Shown here: positions 1 through 6,911 of the stretch, piece by piece | Position numbering within the stretch: position 1 is the first letter of the stretch | How the letters are laid out: every line of letters begins with the position of its first letter | NCBI GenBank assembly: GCA_030018855.1 | Contig: JASEHG010000018.1 | Coordinates: forward strand, 1 to 18,357 | Source of the DNA: Candidatus Brocadiaceae bacterium | GTDB lineage: Bacteria; Planctomycetota; Brocadiia; Brocadiales; Bathyanammoxibiaceae | Length of the DNA stretch: 18,357 bases | Direction of reading: 5' to 3' | The notes under the pieces: generated by a model | Seen by the model: the letters and a program-made list of their open reading frames with translations, nothing else | Told to the model about the DNA's origin: nothing | Databases searched by the model: none | Made by a program: the position numbers and the translations under genes

Positions 1-238
1 GGTCAAAGCCGGAAGGGAGGTAACTGAAGAGGTCACAGAGTAATTTCTCAAGTGCCTCTCTAAATGGCTTCTCTTTTCGTTCCTGGGCACTTAATTCCAC
101 ACCCTTTAGGGAAGCCCTGGTTCCGGCGTCCAATATGTGCTCCATGTGGAGCTTTCCCCAGGACTGTAGGCCTTCAAGTACCCTGTTATAGTGTCTTTTT
201 GAGCCGATGATTTCCACCCGGCTCATACTGGTGTGCAT
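1..238 (-). CDS. ntpI: V-type ATP synthase subunit I, N-terminal part (runs off the window)
   Basis: An open frame of 79 codons starts at the ATG read from 238 to 236 and continues past base 1. It begins MHTSMSRVEIIGSKRHYN and continues with a VLEGLQSWGKLHMEHIL stretch. This matches the start of V/A-type ATPase subunit I (the a/116-kDa subunit family), whose N-terminus has a xxVxIIG strand followed by a helix and a G-x-LH-x-E motif. Subunit I is the membrane stator subunit that carries ions past the rotor ring. Only the cytoplasmic N-terminal domain is visible, so no membrane helices are seen. An AGAGG lies 9 nt upstream of the chosen ATG; a second in-frame ATG at 226 has no ribosome site. 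The rest of a V-ATPase operon should lie to the left of the window. The family call rests on a short stretch. Confidence 0.72.
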   Translation of the reverse strand, partial: MHTSMSRVEIIGSKRHYNRVLEGLQSWGKLHMEHILDAGTRASLKGVELSAQERKEKPFREALEKLLCDLFSYLPSGFD

Positions 239-572
239 GGCTAAAAGCCTCTGGTAGCGGAGAGGAAGACCTTAAAAAAGGACATACAGAGGGCGTGACC
301 TTCACGACCATTCCCAATCCACTTCATAAAAAGCAGGAAATTCAACGCTTGCCATTTACCTCAGGCACGTCTTCCCCAGTCCCTCTCAGGAAAGTAAAAA
401 CTGAATTTTACAGGAAAATCTCTCCCTGTCAAGGGCTGACCTTCGGACAAAAGTAGACTAATCCTGGTAAGTCCACCTCAGGTAGTATGCCTCTGCCACG
501 ATCTTTGGGAGGTAGGGCGTTTCTTTAGGATTACAGTGGCTAACTGGGCAGATGGGGGATGGGGAAGTGGCA
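239..572. other. Gene-free spacer between the V-ATPase gene and the Rh channel gene
   Basis: I see no convincing gene here on either strand. It holds the promoter at 405-432 and ends in the palindrome at 573-600. A minus-strand frame of 28 codons (327 to 241, beginning MKWIGNGREGHAL) stops 2 nt before the V-ATPase start, but it has no ribosome site and no recognisable family, so I do not call it a gene. Confidence 0.6.
405..432 (-). promoter_or_regulatory. Sigma70-type promoter for the V-ATPase gene
   Basis: Read on the minus strand: TTGACA (432-427), a 16-nt spacer, then TAAAAT (410-405), five of six bases of the -10 consensus. It points toward the V-ATPase subunit I start, leaving a leader of roughly 160 nt. 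No other gene lies between. Start of transcription is inferred, not seen. Confidence 0.6.
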
Positions 573-600
573 GTAGGGGCACGTTGCAACGTACCCCTAC
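573..600. repeat. 28-nt GTAGGGG/CCCCTAC palindrome, intergenic copy
   Basis: A 28-nt inverted repeat with 14-nt arms and one mismatch: the left arm starts GTAGGGGCACGTTG and the right arm ends CCCCTAC. It lies 13 nt beyond the stop codon of the Rh channel gene, so it will be transcribed as a hairpin at the end of that mRNA. It shares its outer sequence with the elements at 7392-7419 and 18335-18357. Confidence 0.85.
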
Positions 601-613
601 AGCTCAAAATCCT

Positions 614-1789
614 TTATAGGAACTCTTCCTCATCCACGTAGGGTGTACGCCGTCTGCCAAAGTAGGCCAGTACCTGCCCGGTAACGTAACCTGTTACCAG
701 TGCCAGGATGATGGCAATGATTATACCCTTAAACTGGTTTGCAGGTACTATCCCAGGTACTAAGAAGGCGGCGGCTATGCCCCCCATAAGCCCTGGCCAG
801 CCGTGCAGGTTTGTAACGCCACATGTATCTATCCCCTTTATCTTGTTCTGGAGGACGGGCTGGATGGCTACAAAGCCGATAGTGGAGAGGGCGCCTGCCA
901 GGATGCCTATTATAAAGGCCGTTTGATGGGATGCCGTGTCACAGGTGGCGCCTACCCCCACACCCCCTGCCAGGGCCGCATTGGCAACGTCCCCAATGGC
1001 AATCTTGCCCCTGAGGGTTGATGAGACGAAGTAGGTGGCTATGGTGGCACCACAGAGTGCCATGAACACGTTAACTGCCGTGAAAGGTACTGCCTTTGGT
1101 TCCACTAGCCCCGCACAGAAACTGGGCCAGAAGAGCCATAAGACCATACTGCCCAGCATGGAGAACTGGTCACTGGTATGGTCTGATTCCACTGGTACGG
1201 CAAACTCCTCTTTGGTAGTCATGTTCATTATAACCCCTAGTCCAAATAGGGCCCCGAAGGCATGTATTAAGATGGAACCACCTGTATCTACAAAACCCCC
1301 GTGAGGGATAAGGCCCAACCCGGATTCCAGGAGTATCCACTCGTTTATCATGTAACAGGGGGTAAACAGTAGGGCCAGGAGGAGATACTGGGACATCTTC
1401 AACCTCCCCAGGGGTGCCCCAGCACAGATAAGCAGACTTGCCGCAGCAAACTCTGCCAGCAGGAGACCGTCCACGTCGCTCTTAGGTTCACCAAGGTAAC
1501 CCTTGCCGTTTATGTATAGGTACATAGGTACAGCGATGCTTACCAGAAGATAGGTGGCCGTTACCGCACTGCGTCCATATTTCTTTACAAAGACCATGAG
1601 AAAACCGAAACCTACCATCAACATGGCCATGACGTGGATGGAGCGATTATATTTTTGGACACTCACCACTTGGTCTATGGTCACGTGGGCTGCCTTCTCC
1701 TCTGTGGCCCACACGTAGGAAGTGGTACCCACTATCATTCCTGCCATGAACAATAGCGCTAAGATTAACAAACACGTACTCTTACGCAT
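614..1789 (-). CDS. Rh-type ammonium/gas channel
   Basis: A 391-residue polytopic membrane protein that should conduct NH3/NH4+ (possibly CO2) across the cytoplasmic membrane. Residues 1-29 look like a signal peptide ending in VWA, followed by about eleven membrane segments. Rh-family hallmarks rather than Amt ones are visible: the VGFGFLMVFVKKYG block (59-72), DTGGSILIHAFGA (168-180), WLFWPSF (218-224), DVANAALAGGVGVG (267-280) and DTCGVTNLHGWPG (321-333). The pore twin histidines are H176 and H329. Length fits the family. The ATG is preceded by AGGAGGAGGG about 6-9 nt upstream. It is co-directional with accC but separated by a 333-nt spacer, so it is probably its own unit; a sigma54-like site sits in that spacer. 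Rh homologues are known from ammonia oxidisers and anammox planctomycetes. Substrate remains inferred. Confidence 0.9.
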   Translation of the reverse strand: MRKSTCLLILALLFMAGMIVGTTSYVWATEEKAAHVTIDQVVSVQKYNRSIHVMAMLMVGFGFLMVFVKKYGRSAVTATYLLVSIAVPMYLYINGKGYLGEPKSDVDGLLLAEFAAASLLICAGAPLGRLKMSQYLLLALLFTPCYMINEWILLESGLGLIPHGGFVDTGGSILIHAFGALFGLGVIMNMTTKEEFAVPVESDHTSDQFSMLGSMVLWLFWPSFCAGLVEPKAVPFTAVNVFMALCGATIATYFVSSTLRGKIAIGDVANAALAGGVGVGATCDTASHQTAFIIGILAGALSTIGFVAIQPVLQNKIKGIDTCGVTNLHGWPGLMGGIAAAFLVPGIVPANQFKGIIIAIILALVTGYVTGQVLAYFGRRRTPYVDEEEFL

Positions 1790-1828
1790 ATTGGCCCTCC
1801 TCCTGATTAAAAGGTTTGATGAGAAGCT

Positions 1829-1944
1829 GTAGGGACAGGGTTTACCCCTGCCCTAGAGGGGCAACCGTCCACCTGTGGCGGATTGCCCCTACATCAAAAA
1901 TCGGCAGTAACAGATATGGGCATACTGTAGTAGTACGCCCCTAC
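1829..1944. repeat. Cluster of three degenerate GTAGGG/CCCTAC hairpins
   Basis: Three adjacent imperfect inverted repeats fill the leader side of the Rh gene: 1829-1855 (GTAGGGACAGGG with CCCCTGCCCTA), 1856-1892 (GAGGGGCAA with TTGCCCCTAC) and 1927-1944 (a shortened copy ending CGCCCCTAC). All carry the outer word of the 28-nt palindromes but have different cores and lengths, as expected for decayed members of one family. They lie between the sigma54-like site and the Rh start codon. Confidence 0.7.
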
Positions 1945-2006
1945 AGGCAATTTGGGGCAAATGTTACTACTTTTGAGGAAAATATCAAGGAAATTTTTGG
2001 TGGTTT

Positions 2007-2015
2007 TGTGGATAA
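2007..2015 (-). promoter_or_regulatory. Single consensus DnaA box
   Basis: The minus strand reads TTATCCACA, the exact classical DnaA box. It stands alone in the spacer between accC and the Rh gene; I found no second copy nearby, so it is not evidence of an origin. A chance match is quite possible. Confidence 0.25.
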
Positions 2016-2052
2016 TATGGACATGGGAAATCTGCCTTAGGAGGGTCACGCA

Positions 2053-2069
2053 GGCTAAAGTCATGCCAA
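2053..2069 (-). promoter_or_regulatory. Candidate sigma54 promoter ahead of the Rh channel
   Basis: The minus strand reads TTGGCATGACTTTAGCC. The invariant GG and GC doublets are 10 nt apart as required, and most of the YTGGCACG-N4-TTGC consensus is kept, with three deviations (C to T, T to A, final W to C). A sigma54 site would fit nitrogen control of an ammonium channel, but the leader would be about 250 nt and carries three hairpins. Tentative. Confidence 0.28.
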
Positions 2070-2122
2070 AGGCAGACCTGCCTCAGGCACGGCCTGCGGC
2101 TACACTCCGGCTACTATTATGC

Positions 2123-3472
2123 CTACTGTTCCCGCCCCAGGAGGCCCTCAACGAAGGTGGTGCTGAAGTCTGCATTGAGGAAGTTGGGGTGGTTGAGGAG
2201 TTTCGTGTGGAGGGGCACTGTGGTCTTTATCCCTTCTATTACGTACTCCTCCAGTGCCCTCTTGAGGCAGGCAATGGCCTCCTGTCGTGTGGCCTGATGT
2301 ACTATTAACTTGCTGATGAGGGAGTCGTAAAATGGGGGTATCTCGTAGCCCTGGTGGGCGTGGGAATCTACCCTGACGCCCCTTCCCCCAGGGACATGGT
2401 ACGTAGATATCCTCCCTGGATGTGGTCTGAAGCCGTTATCCGGGTCTTCGGCATATATGCGGCACTCTATGGCCACGCCATCAAACCTTACGTGCTTCTG
2501 ACGGTACTTCAGGGGTTCACCTGAGGCAATCCTTATCTGTTCCTTTACCAGGTCTATGCCCGTGACCATTTCTGTTATGGGGTGTTCTACCTGGAGGCGG
2601 GTGTTCATCTCAATAAAGTAAAATTTACCGTCCCTGTCCACGAGAAACTCTACCGTACCGGCATTAGTATAGTTAACGGCCTTGGCCATCCTGAGGGCGG
2701 CCGTGTAGAGGTCGCCCTTGAGCCTTGGCGTTATGCCAGGGGAGGGGGTCTCCTCCAGGAGTTTCTGGTGACGGCGCTGGAGACTGCAATCCCTCTCTCC
2801 AAGGTGTAGTATGGTACCGTGCTGGTCTGCCAGTATCTGGACCTCCACGTGGCGGGCATGCTCTATGTATTTCTCAATGTATATGGAGGAATCCTTGAAG
2901 GCGGTCTCGGCCTCCCTCTGGGCCATAGCCAGGGCGTTCACCAGGCTGGCATCGTTGTGGGCTATCCTCATGCCCCTCCCTCCCCCGCCTGCGGCTGCCT
3001 TTATCAGTACCGGGAAGCCTATCTTATGGGCAATACTTACGGCTTCTTGCTGGTTGGTGATGGTGGAGGCACTGCCAGGGGTGACGGGGACCTTATTTTC
3101 CATGGCGACCTTTTTGGCCTGGGACTTATTGCCCATAAGCTGTAGGGTCTTGGAGGAAGGGCCGATAAAGGTGATGTTAGAGGATTCGCAGATTTCCGCA
3201 AAGTGGCTGGCCTCGGAGAGGAACCCGTAGCCAGGATGGATGGCCTCTACGTCAGTAACCTCGGCGGCACTGATAATACTGGGGATGTTAAGGTAGCTCT
3301 GCTCAGAGGGGGGAGGGCCTATACATACCTTGTCGTCGGCATATTTGAGGTATCTGGCATTTTCGTCTGCCTTGGAGAAGACGGCCACGGTCTCTATGCC
3401 CAACTCCCGGCAGGCCCTGATGACTCTTAGGGCTATTTCCCCCCGGTTGGCTATCAATATCCTTGAGAACAT
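2123..3472 (-). CDS. accC: Acetyl-CoA carboxylase, biotin carboxylase subunit
   Basis: A 449-residue protein, the usual AccC length. It uses ATP and bicarbonate to carboxylate the biotin on AccB, the first half-reaction of malonyl-CoA synthesis in the cytoplasm. The N-terminal domain opens FSRILIANRGEIALRVIRA and contains the HPGYGFLSE motif (79-87). The ATP-grasp glycine loop AGGGGRGM is at 161-168, and the catalytic/ATP-site stretch FIEMNTRLQVEHPITE is at 286-301. K116, a nucleotide-binding lysine of the family, is kept. The C-terminal part has the expected VAIECRIYAEDP stretch. It begins 2 nt after the accB stop, so the two are surely co-transcribed and probably translationally coupled. 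No accA or accD is in the window. Nothing looks damaged. Confidence 0.97.
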   Translation of the reverse strand: MFSRILIANRGEIALRVIRACRELGIETVAVFSKADENARYLKYADDKVCIGPPPSEQSYLNIPSIISAAEVTDVEAIHPGYGFLSEASHFAEICESSNITFIGPSSKTLQLMGNKSQAKKVAMENKVPVTPGSASTITNQQEAVSIAHKIGFPVLIKAAAGGGGRGMRIAHNDASLVNALAMAQREAETAFKDSSIYIEKYIEHARHVEVQILADQHGTILHLGERDCSLQRRHQKLLEETPSPGITPRLKGDLYTAALRMAKAVNYTNAGTVEFLVDRDGKFYFIEMNTRLQVEHPITEMVTGIDLVKEQIRIASGEPLKYRQKHVRFDGVAIECRIYAEDPDNGFRPHPGRISTYHVPGGRGVRVDSHAHQGYEIPPFYDSLISKLIVHQATRQEAIACLKRALEEYVIEGIKTTVPLHTKLLNHPNFLNADFSTTFVEGLLGREQ

Positions 3473-3474
3473 CT

Positions 3475-3936
3475 TTACCTCTGTTGGGCTGTTTGCTCAG
3501 GCGAGAGGGGTAAGACCCTGAAGAGGGGTTGGCCATACTCTACTGCTTTTCCATCCTCCACCAGTGTCTCTACTACCTTGCCGGATAGCTCTGCCTTGAT
3601 TTCATTGATAATTTTCATGGCCTCTATGACACACACCACCGTCTCGGGGTCTACCATATCACCAACCCCTACGAAGGGTTCTGCACCGGGGGTGGGGGCC
3701 TTATAGAAGGTGCCCACCATTGGAGAGGCTATCTCAAGGAAGTTGTCCTTCCTGGGCAGGAGTCGCTGTCCTTCTTCCATGGCGCCAGGGAGTTGATGGC
3801 TGGGGAGGACGGAGGGCTGGACGCCGTTACTGCGCCTCACTTTTATCCGGAAGGTATCTTCCTGGACCTCAATCTCGGCGAGGTCGTTGGTATTCATCAG
3901 GGAGATGAGCTCTTTTATTTTATTCATCGTGTCCAT
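3475..3936 (-). CDS. accB: Acetyl-CoA carboxylase, biotin carboxyl carrier protein
   Basis: A 153-residue carrier that bears biotin and shuttles the carboxyl group from AccC to the carboxyltransferase. The N-terminal KIKELISLMNTNDLAEIEV helix-strand segment is typical of AccB. A linker follows, then the biotinyl domain with the attachment motif EAMKIINE; the biotin lysine is K108 (AMKII where many relatives have AMKMM). The open frame extends to an ATG at 3984, but that start has no ribosome site. The ATG at 3936 gives the family-standard start (MDTMNKIKEL) and has AGAGGG 11 nt upstream, so I prefer it. The gene lies 55 nt after the peptidase gene and 2 nt before accC. Peptidase next to accBC is a common bacterial order, often with efp between them; efp is absent here. 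Confidence 0.95.
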   Translation of the reverse strand: MDTMNKIKELISLMNTNDLAEIEVQEDTFRIKVRRSNGVQPSVLPSHQLPGAMEEGQRLLPRKDNFLEIASPMVGTFYKAPTPGAEPFVGVGDMVDPETVVCVIEAMKIINEIKAELSGKVVETLVEDGKAVEYGQPLFRVLPLSPEQTAQQR

Positions 3937-3991
3937 ACTTCTATAGGCCCTCTTGCTTGGGTCGGAGATTCTTTCCTGCCTCATCGGGGTG

Positions 3992-5065
3992 TCACAGTAC
4001 TACCGCTTCCAGTGCTTTTGGGATGTGGCTCAAGACTTCACAGCCGTCTCTCTTTACGAGCACAACGTCTTCTATTCTCACGCCACCCTGTTGAGGCAGG
4101 TATATGCCTGGTTCTACGGTAACGACCATCCCCGCTTTAAGCAGTCTCCTGTTGGTCTTGTAAAGTCGGGGGCTCTCGTGTACCTCCAGGCCTATGCCGT
4201 GTCCGAGGCCATGGCCAAAATTTTTACCATACCCCTGACTCTCTATATAGTTCCTGGCCGCCAGGTCCACCTCCCTTGCACTTACTCCCTCCCGTATCTT
4301 TTCAATGGCCAGGCCCTGGGCCTTCTTTACAATCCGATATATTTTTTTGGCCTGAGAGGTGATTCTATTGAGGAATACAACCCTTGTCAAGTCAGAATTA
4401 TACAACCTCCACCTGGCGCCCCAGTCAATAAGGAGGCTGCTGCCAGGCCGGACTGACACACCTGAGGGGAGGGCATGGGGTTGAGAGGCCCTCTCCCCCA
4501 CCACACATATGGTGTTGAAGGCCGCCCCTTCAGCCCCGGCCTCTTTCATGTCAAACTCTAACCGGTTGGCTATCTGCTTATCCGTCACGCCTGGTCTAAC
4601 CCCCTTGAGTACCTTTTTAAAGGCCTCCTCTGCTATTTTTATCGCCCCCTTGAGCCGGTTTATCTCCTCCTCTTCTTTCACCTCCCTCATCTCTTCTACC
4701 ATCCCTTTTACAGGTATCACCTTCCTGGCCAAGCCTTTGAGTTCTGCGTATTGGGCAAAACTGAGGGCCTCAGACTCAAAACCTAACACCTTGAGCCCTT
4801 GTTTCTTTACCAGGTTTCCCAGGGCCTTCATGGGAGCTCTCTTTCTCTCTACTATCTCCAGGTCTTTGCATTCTCCCTGGGCCTGCTCAATGTAGCGGAA
4901 ATCAGTAAGAAAGATGAACCTATCCCTGGTGAGAAGGATGAGGGCCTCTGAGCCTGTGAAGCCACTCATATACCTTACGTTTGGAAGTTTGGTGATGACC
5001 AGCCCGTCCAGGCCTTTTTTAATTACCTTCTGTCGTAAACGGCGGAGTCGGTCGCTGATGTTCAA
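3992..5065 (-). CDS. M24B-family Xaa-Pro aminopeptidase (PepP/PepQ-like)
   Basis: A 357-residue dinuclear-metal peptidase that should remove N-terminal residues before proline or split Xaa-Pro dipeptides in the cytoplasm. The N-terminal creatinase-like domain covers about 1-125 and the pita-bread catalytic domain about 130-350. All five metal ligands of the family are visible: D214 (LLIDWGA), D225 (NSDLTR), H289 (GHGLGHGIGL), E318 (TVEPGIY) and E332 (VRIEDVV), plus the conserved H197 (PHALPS). The start is a TTG at 5065; no ATG or GTG fits the family N-terminus, and no Shine-Dalgarno sequence is visible because a CCCTA-rich repeat arm runs almost to the start codon. It stands between dnaA and accB. 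Exact specificity (PepP or PepQ) cannot be told from sequence. Confidence 0.92.
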   Translation of the reverse strand: MNISDRLRRLRQKVIKKGLDGLVITKLPNVRYMSGFTGSEALILLTRDRFIFLTDFRYIEQAQGECKDLEIVERKRAPMKALGNLVKKQGLKVLGFESEALSFAQYAELKGLARKVIPVKGMVEEMREVKEEEEINRLKGAIKIAEEAFKKVLKGVRPGVTDKQIANRLEFDMKEAGAEGAAFNTICVVGERASQPHALPSGVSVRPGSSLLIDWGARWRLYNSDLTRVVFLNRITSQAKKIYRIVKKAQGLAIEKIREGVSAREVDLAARNYIESQGYGKNFGHGLGHGIGLEVHESPRLYKTNRRLLKAGMVVTVEPGIYLPQQGGVRIEDVVLVKRDGCEVLSHIPKALEAVVL

Positions 5066-5070
5066 GAGGT

Positions 5071-5176
5071 GGAGTAGGGAGTAGAGCAGGGGGTAGGGAT
5101 TAGGGAGTAGGGAGTAGCAAGATTTTATATTGCTATCCCCTACACCCTACCCCCTATCCCCTAGTTTACTACCCCC
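5071..5176. repeat. GGGTAGGGA-type tandem-repeat hairpin between dnaA and the peptidase gene
   Basis: The plus strand carries degenerate copies of GGAGTAGGGA / GGGTAGGGAT from 5071 to 5117 and a complementary CCCCTACACCCTACCCCCTA tract from 5136. The best stem pairs 5107-5120 with 5130-5143 (12 of 14). In the mRNA of the minus-strand genes the G-rich arm comes first and the C-rich arm ends 5 nt before the TTG start of the peptidase. It may terminate, stabilise or separate the messages; its role is unknown. Confidence 0.8.
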
Positions 5177-5189
5177 TGAAGTAAGGTTT

Positions 5190-6575
5190 CTAAGCAAAAG
5201 TTTTACGGGCAATCTCTTCGTGTAGCTTCTCCGTCAGTTTAACGAATTCTATATCATTTTCAAGGCGTTTTTTTATCTTGCCCATAGAAGATACACAAAA
5301 GGTATGTCTCTTGTTGCCGAAGTGACGGCCTATTTCCTCATGGGAATGATTAGTGAGTGTCCTGGCAAAATAACAGCAGAGTTGCCTTGGAAGTTGTAAG
5401 GAACGCCTCCTTCCTGGGTACCATAATTCCTGGGCAGTAAGATGGAAGTGATTCTTGATTACTGCCTCTACGTCTTCCAGGCTGACCCTCCGTCTCCTCT
5501 GGCCAAAGAGATGGTTAAAGACCTCCTTGACGAGTTTTACGTCCACTTCTCTCTGATAGGTAGTTGCCTGGGCAAGGAGTGCCGTTAGAGCGCTTTCAAT
5601 CTCTCTTATACTGCGGCCCTTGAGGCCATCTGTCATATCTACGAGGACTTCTCTAGAGAATGAGTGTCCAAGCCTTGAGACCTTTGTTTGAACAATGGCA
5701 AGGGTGGTTTTAAAATCCGGAGGGTGTATTTCAGCGAGCATCCCCCCCATCATACGGTTCGCCAGGCTTTCCTTGAGTTCTTTTATAAGTTTCGGGTGGG
5801 CATCGCTGGCGAAAATCATCCTCTTGGAGGATTGGGCCAGGGCATTAATTGTGTGAATCAGTTCCTCCTGGATACCCTCCTTACTGGAAAGGAAATGTAC
5901 GTCATCCATCAGGAAGACGTCTACCTTCCTATACTTATGACGGAAGCCTTCAACCTTTCCGCCTTTAAGGGACTGAATAAACTCATTGGTCCAGTCTTCG
6001 GCCGGCATGTATACTGCCTTTAGGGGCTGACCTCTCTCCTTAAAGGAGTTCCGTATGCCTTGTAAGATATGGGTCTTCCCAAGCCCTATAGAACCATAGA
6101 TAAAGAGGGAGTTGAAGTTGGAAGGTCCGGGATCCTTGAGGATTTCCAGTGCCGCATTATAGGCCAGCTGGTTTGAAGGCCCTACTATAAAATCCTCAAG
6201 CCTGCAAGTCCTCGGGGGTATCAAGAGGGGGGGCTGGCCTTTTGCCTTTGTGGCATCTACGGCAGGCTTGTCAATGGTTGCTACTCCGGAACTACTGCTG
6301 ACCGCCTGAGATGGATGAGAGTTATTGCCACTGATGGAGAATCCCACTTCCACAGCCCCTCCTATTGCGCCAGTGAGTTTCTCCTGTATAACGGATAGGA
6401 AGTGCCTCTGGAGCCATACGCCTGTGAAAGAATTGGGGACGCCTATCTCGCATCGGTTACTGCAAAAGGAAAGGAGTTCAGTATCCCTGAACCAGAGGTT
6501 AAAGGCAAGGGTGCCGACCTGTTTCTGAATATTGCCCAGCACCCCAGCCCAAATCTCACTACAACTCTGTCCCAA
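5190..6575 (-). CDS. dnaA: Chromosomal replication initiator protein DnaA, divergent form
   Basis: An AAA+ protein of 461 residues that should bind DnaA boxes and open the origin. From the TTG start: domain I about 1-80 (EIWAGVLGNIQKQV then FNLWFRDTEL), a Ser/Pro-rich linker about 84-120, AAA+ domain about 125-345 with Walker A GSIGLGKTH (161-169) and Walker B FLMDD (221-225), then DNA-binding domain IV. The SLANRMMGGM arginine-finger region and GRSIREIE sensor II are present. Domain IV is unusual: the signature is GNKRHTFCV where the family has GGRDHTTV, so two base-contacting positions differ. The open frame extends to an ATG at 6653, but that adds 26 Cys/Arg-rich residues without homology or a ribosome site. 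The TTG at 6575 has AAAAGGGG 7 nt upstream and gives the normal DnaA N-terminus. It could be a second, specialised DnaA. Confidence 0.9.
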   Translation of the reverse strand: MGQSCSEIWAGVLGNIQKQVGTLAFNLWFRDTELLSFCSNRCEIGVPNSFTGVWLQRHFLSVIQEKLTGAIGGAVEVGFSISGNNSHPSQAVSSSSGVATIDKPAVDATKAKGQPPLLIPPRTCRLEDFIVGPSNQLAYNAALEILKDPGPSNFNSLFIYGSIGLGKTHILQGIRNSFKERGQPLKAVYMPAEDWTNEFIQSLKGGKVEGFRHKYRKVDVFLMDDVHFLSSKEGIQEELIHTINALAQSSKRMIFASDAHPKLIKELKESLANRMMGGMLAEIHPPDFKTTLAIVQTKVSRLGHSFSREVLVDMTDGLKGRSIREIESALTALLAQATTYQREVDVKLVKEVFNHLFGQRRRRVSLEDVEAVIKNHFHLTAQELWYPGRRRSLQLPRQLCCYFARTLTNHSHEEIGRHFGNKRHTFCVSSMGKIKKRLENDIEFVKLTEKLHEEIARKTFA

Positions 6576-6911
6576 AGCGCCACCCCTTTTGGTTAGTAAG
6601 GCTCTCCGCGGGCACCGTCCATGGTAGGCTTCGCAAGCTGTCAGGTGGGGCATGGTATCAGAAAATTCTGGACTGTCAAAACAAAATGGATTAGAATTTT
6701 TTTGTTACCTCACTTATGAAACCCATGAGAATTATAAGACTCACTCCTTCAACAAGATTGGGAAGGATGAAGGTTCATAAAAAAATTTCTTCTGCCTTGT
6801 CAATGGTTTCAATAACACCATACGTTTTGGTCTGATAGGACTTAAGTCTGGTTCGTTACAAAACTTGCCAACTACAAGAATTCAATAAAACTCTCCATCG
6901 CCCTCAGCAAA
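6576..6911. other. Divergent spacer between dnaA and the glycosylase gene
   Basis: AT-rich spacer holding minus-strand promoter-like sequences for dnaA. I see no cluster of DnaA boxes and no AT-rich 13-mer array, so it does not look like an origin. No clear promoter or ribosome site for the plus-strand glycosylase was found. Confidence 0.5.
6652..6679 (-). promoter_or_regulatory. Possible dnaA promoter
   Basis: Minus strand: TTGACA (6679-6674), 16-nt spacer, TACCAT (6657-6652, four of six -10 bases). Its -10 overlaps the upstream ATG at 6653, which would be untranslatable from this promoter and so favours the TTG start at 6575. A second TTGACA (6803-6798) with an 18-nt spacer and TATGAA is farther upstream. 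Confidence 0.4.

Noticed and set aside
3303..3536. A 77-codon minus-strand frame spanning the accB/accC junction
   Set aside because: It overlaps two certain genes in another frame and has no support.
6576..6911. Replication origin next to dnaA
   Set aside because: No cluster of TTATCCACA-like boxes or AT-rich unwinding element is visible; the only exact box in the window is isolated at 2007-2015.
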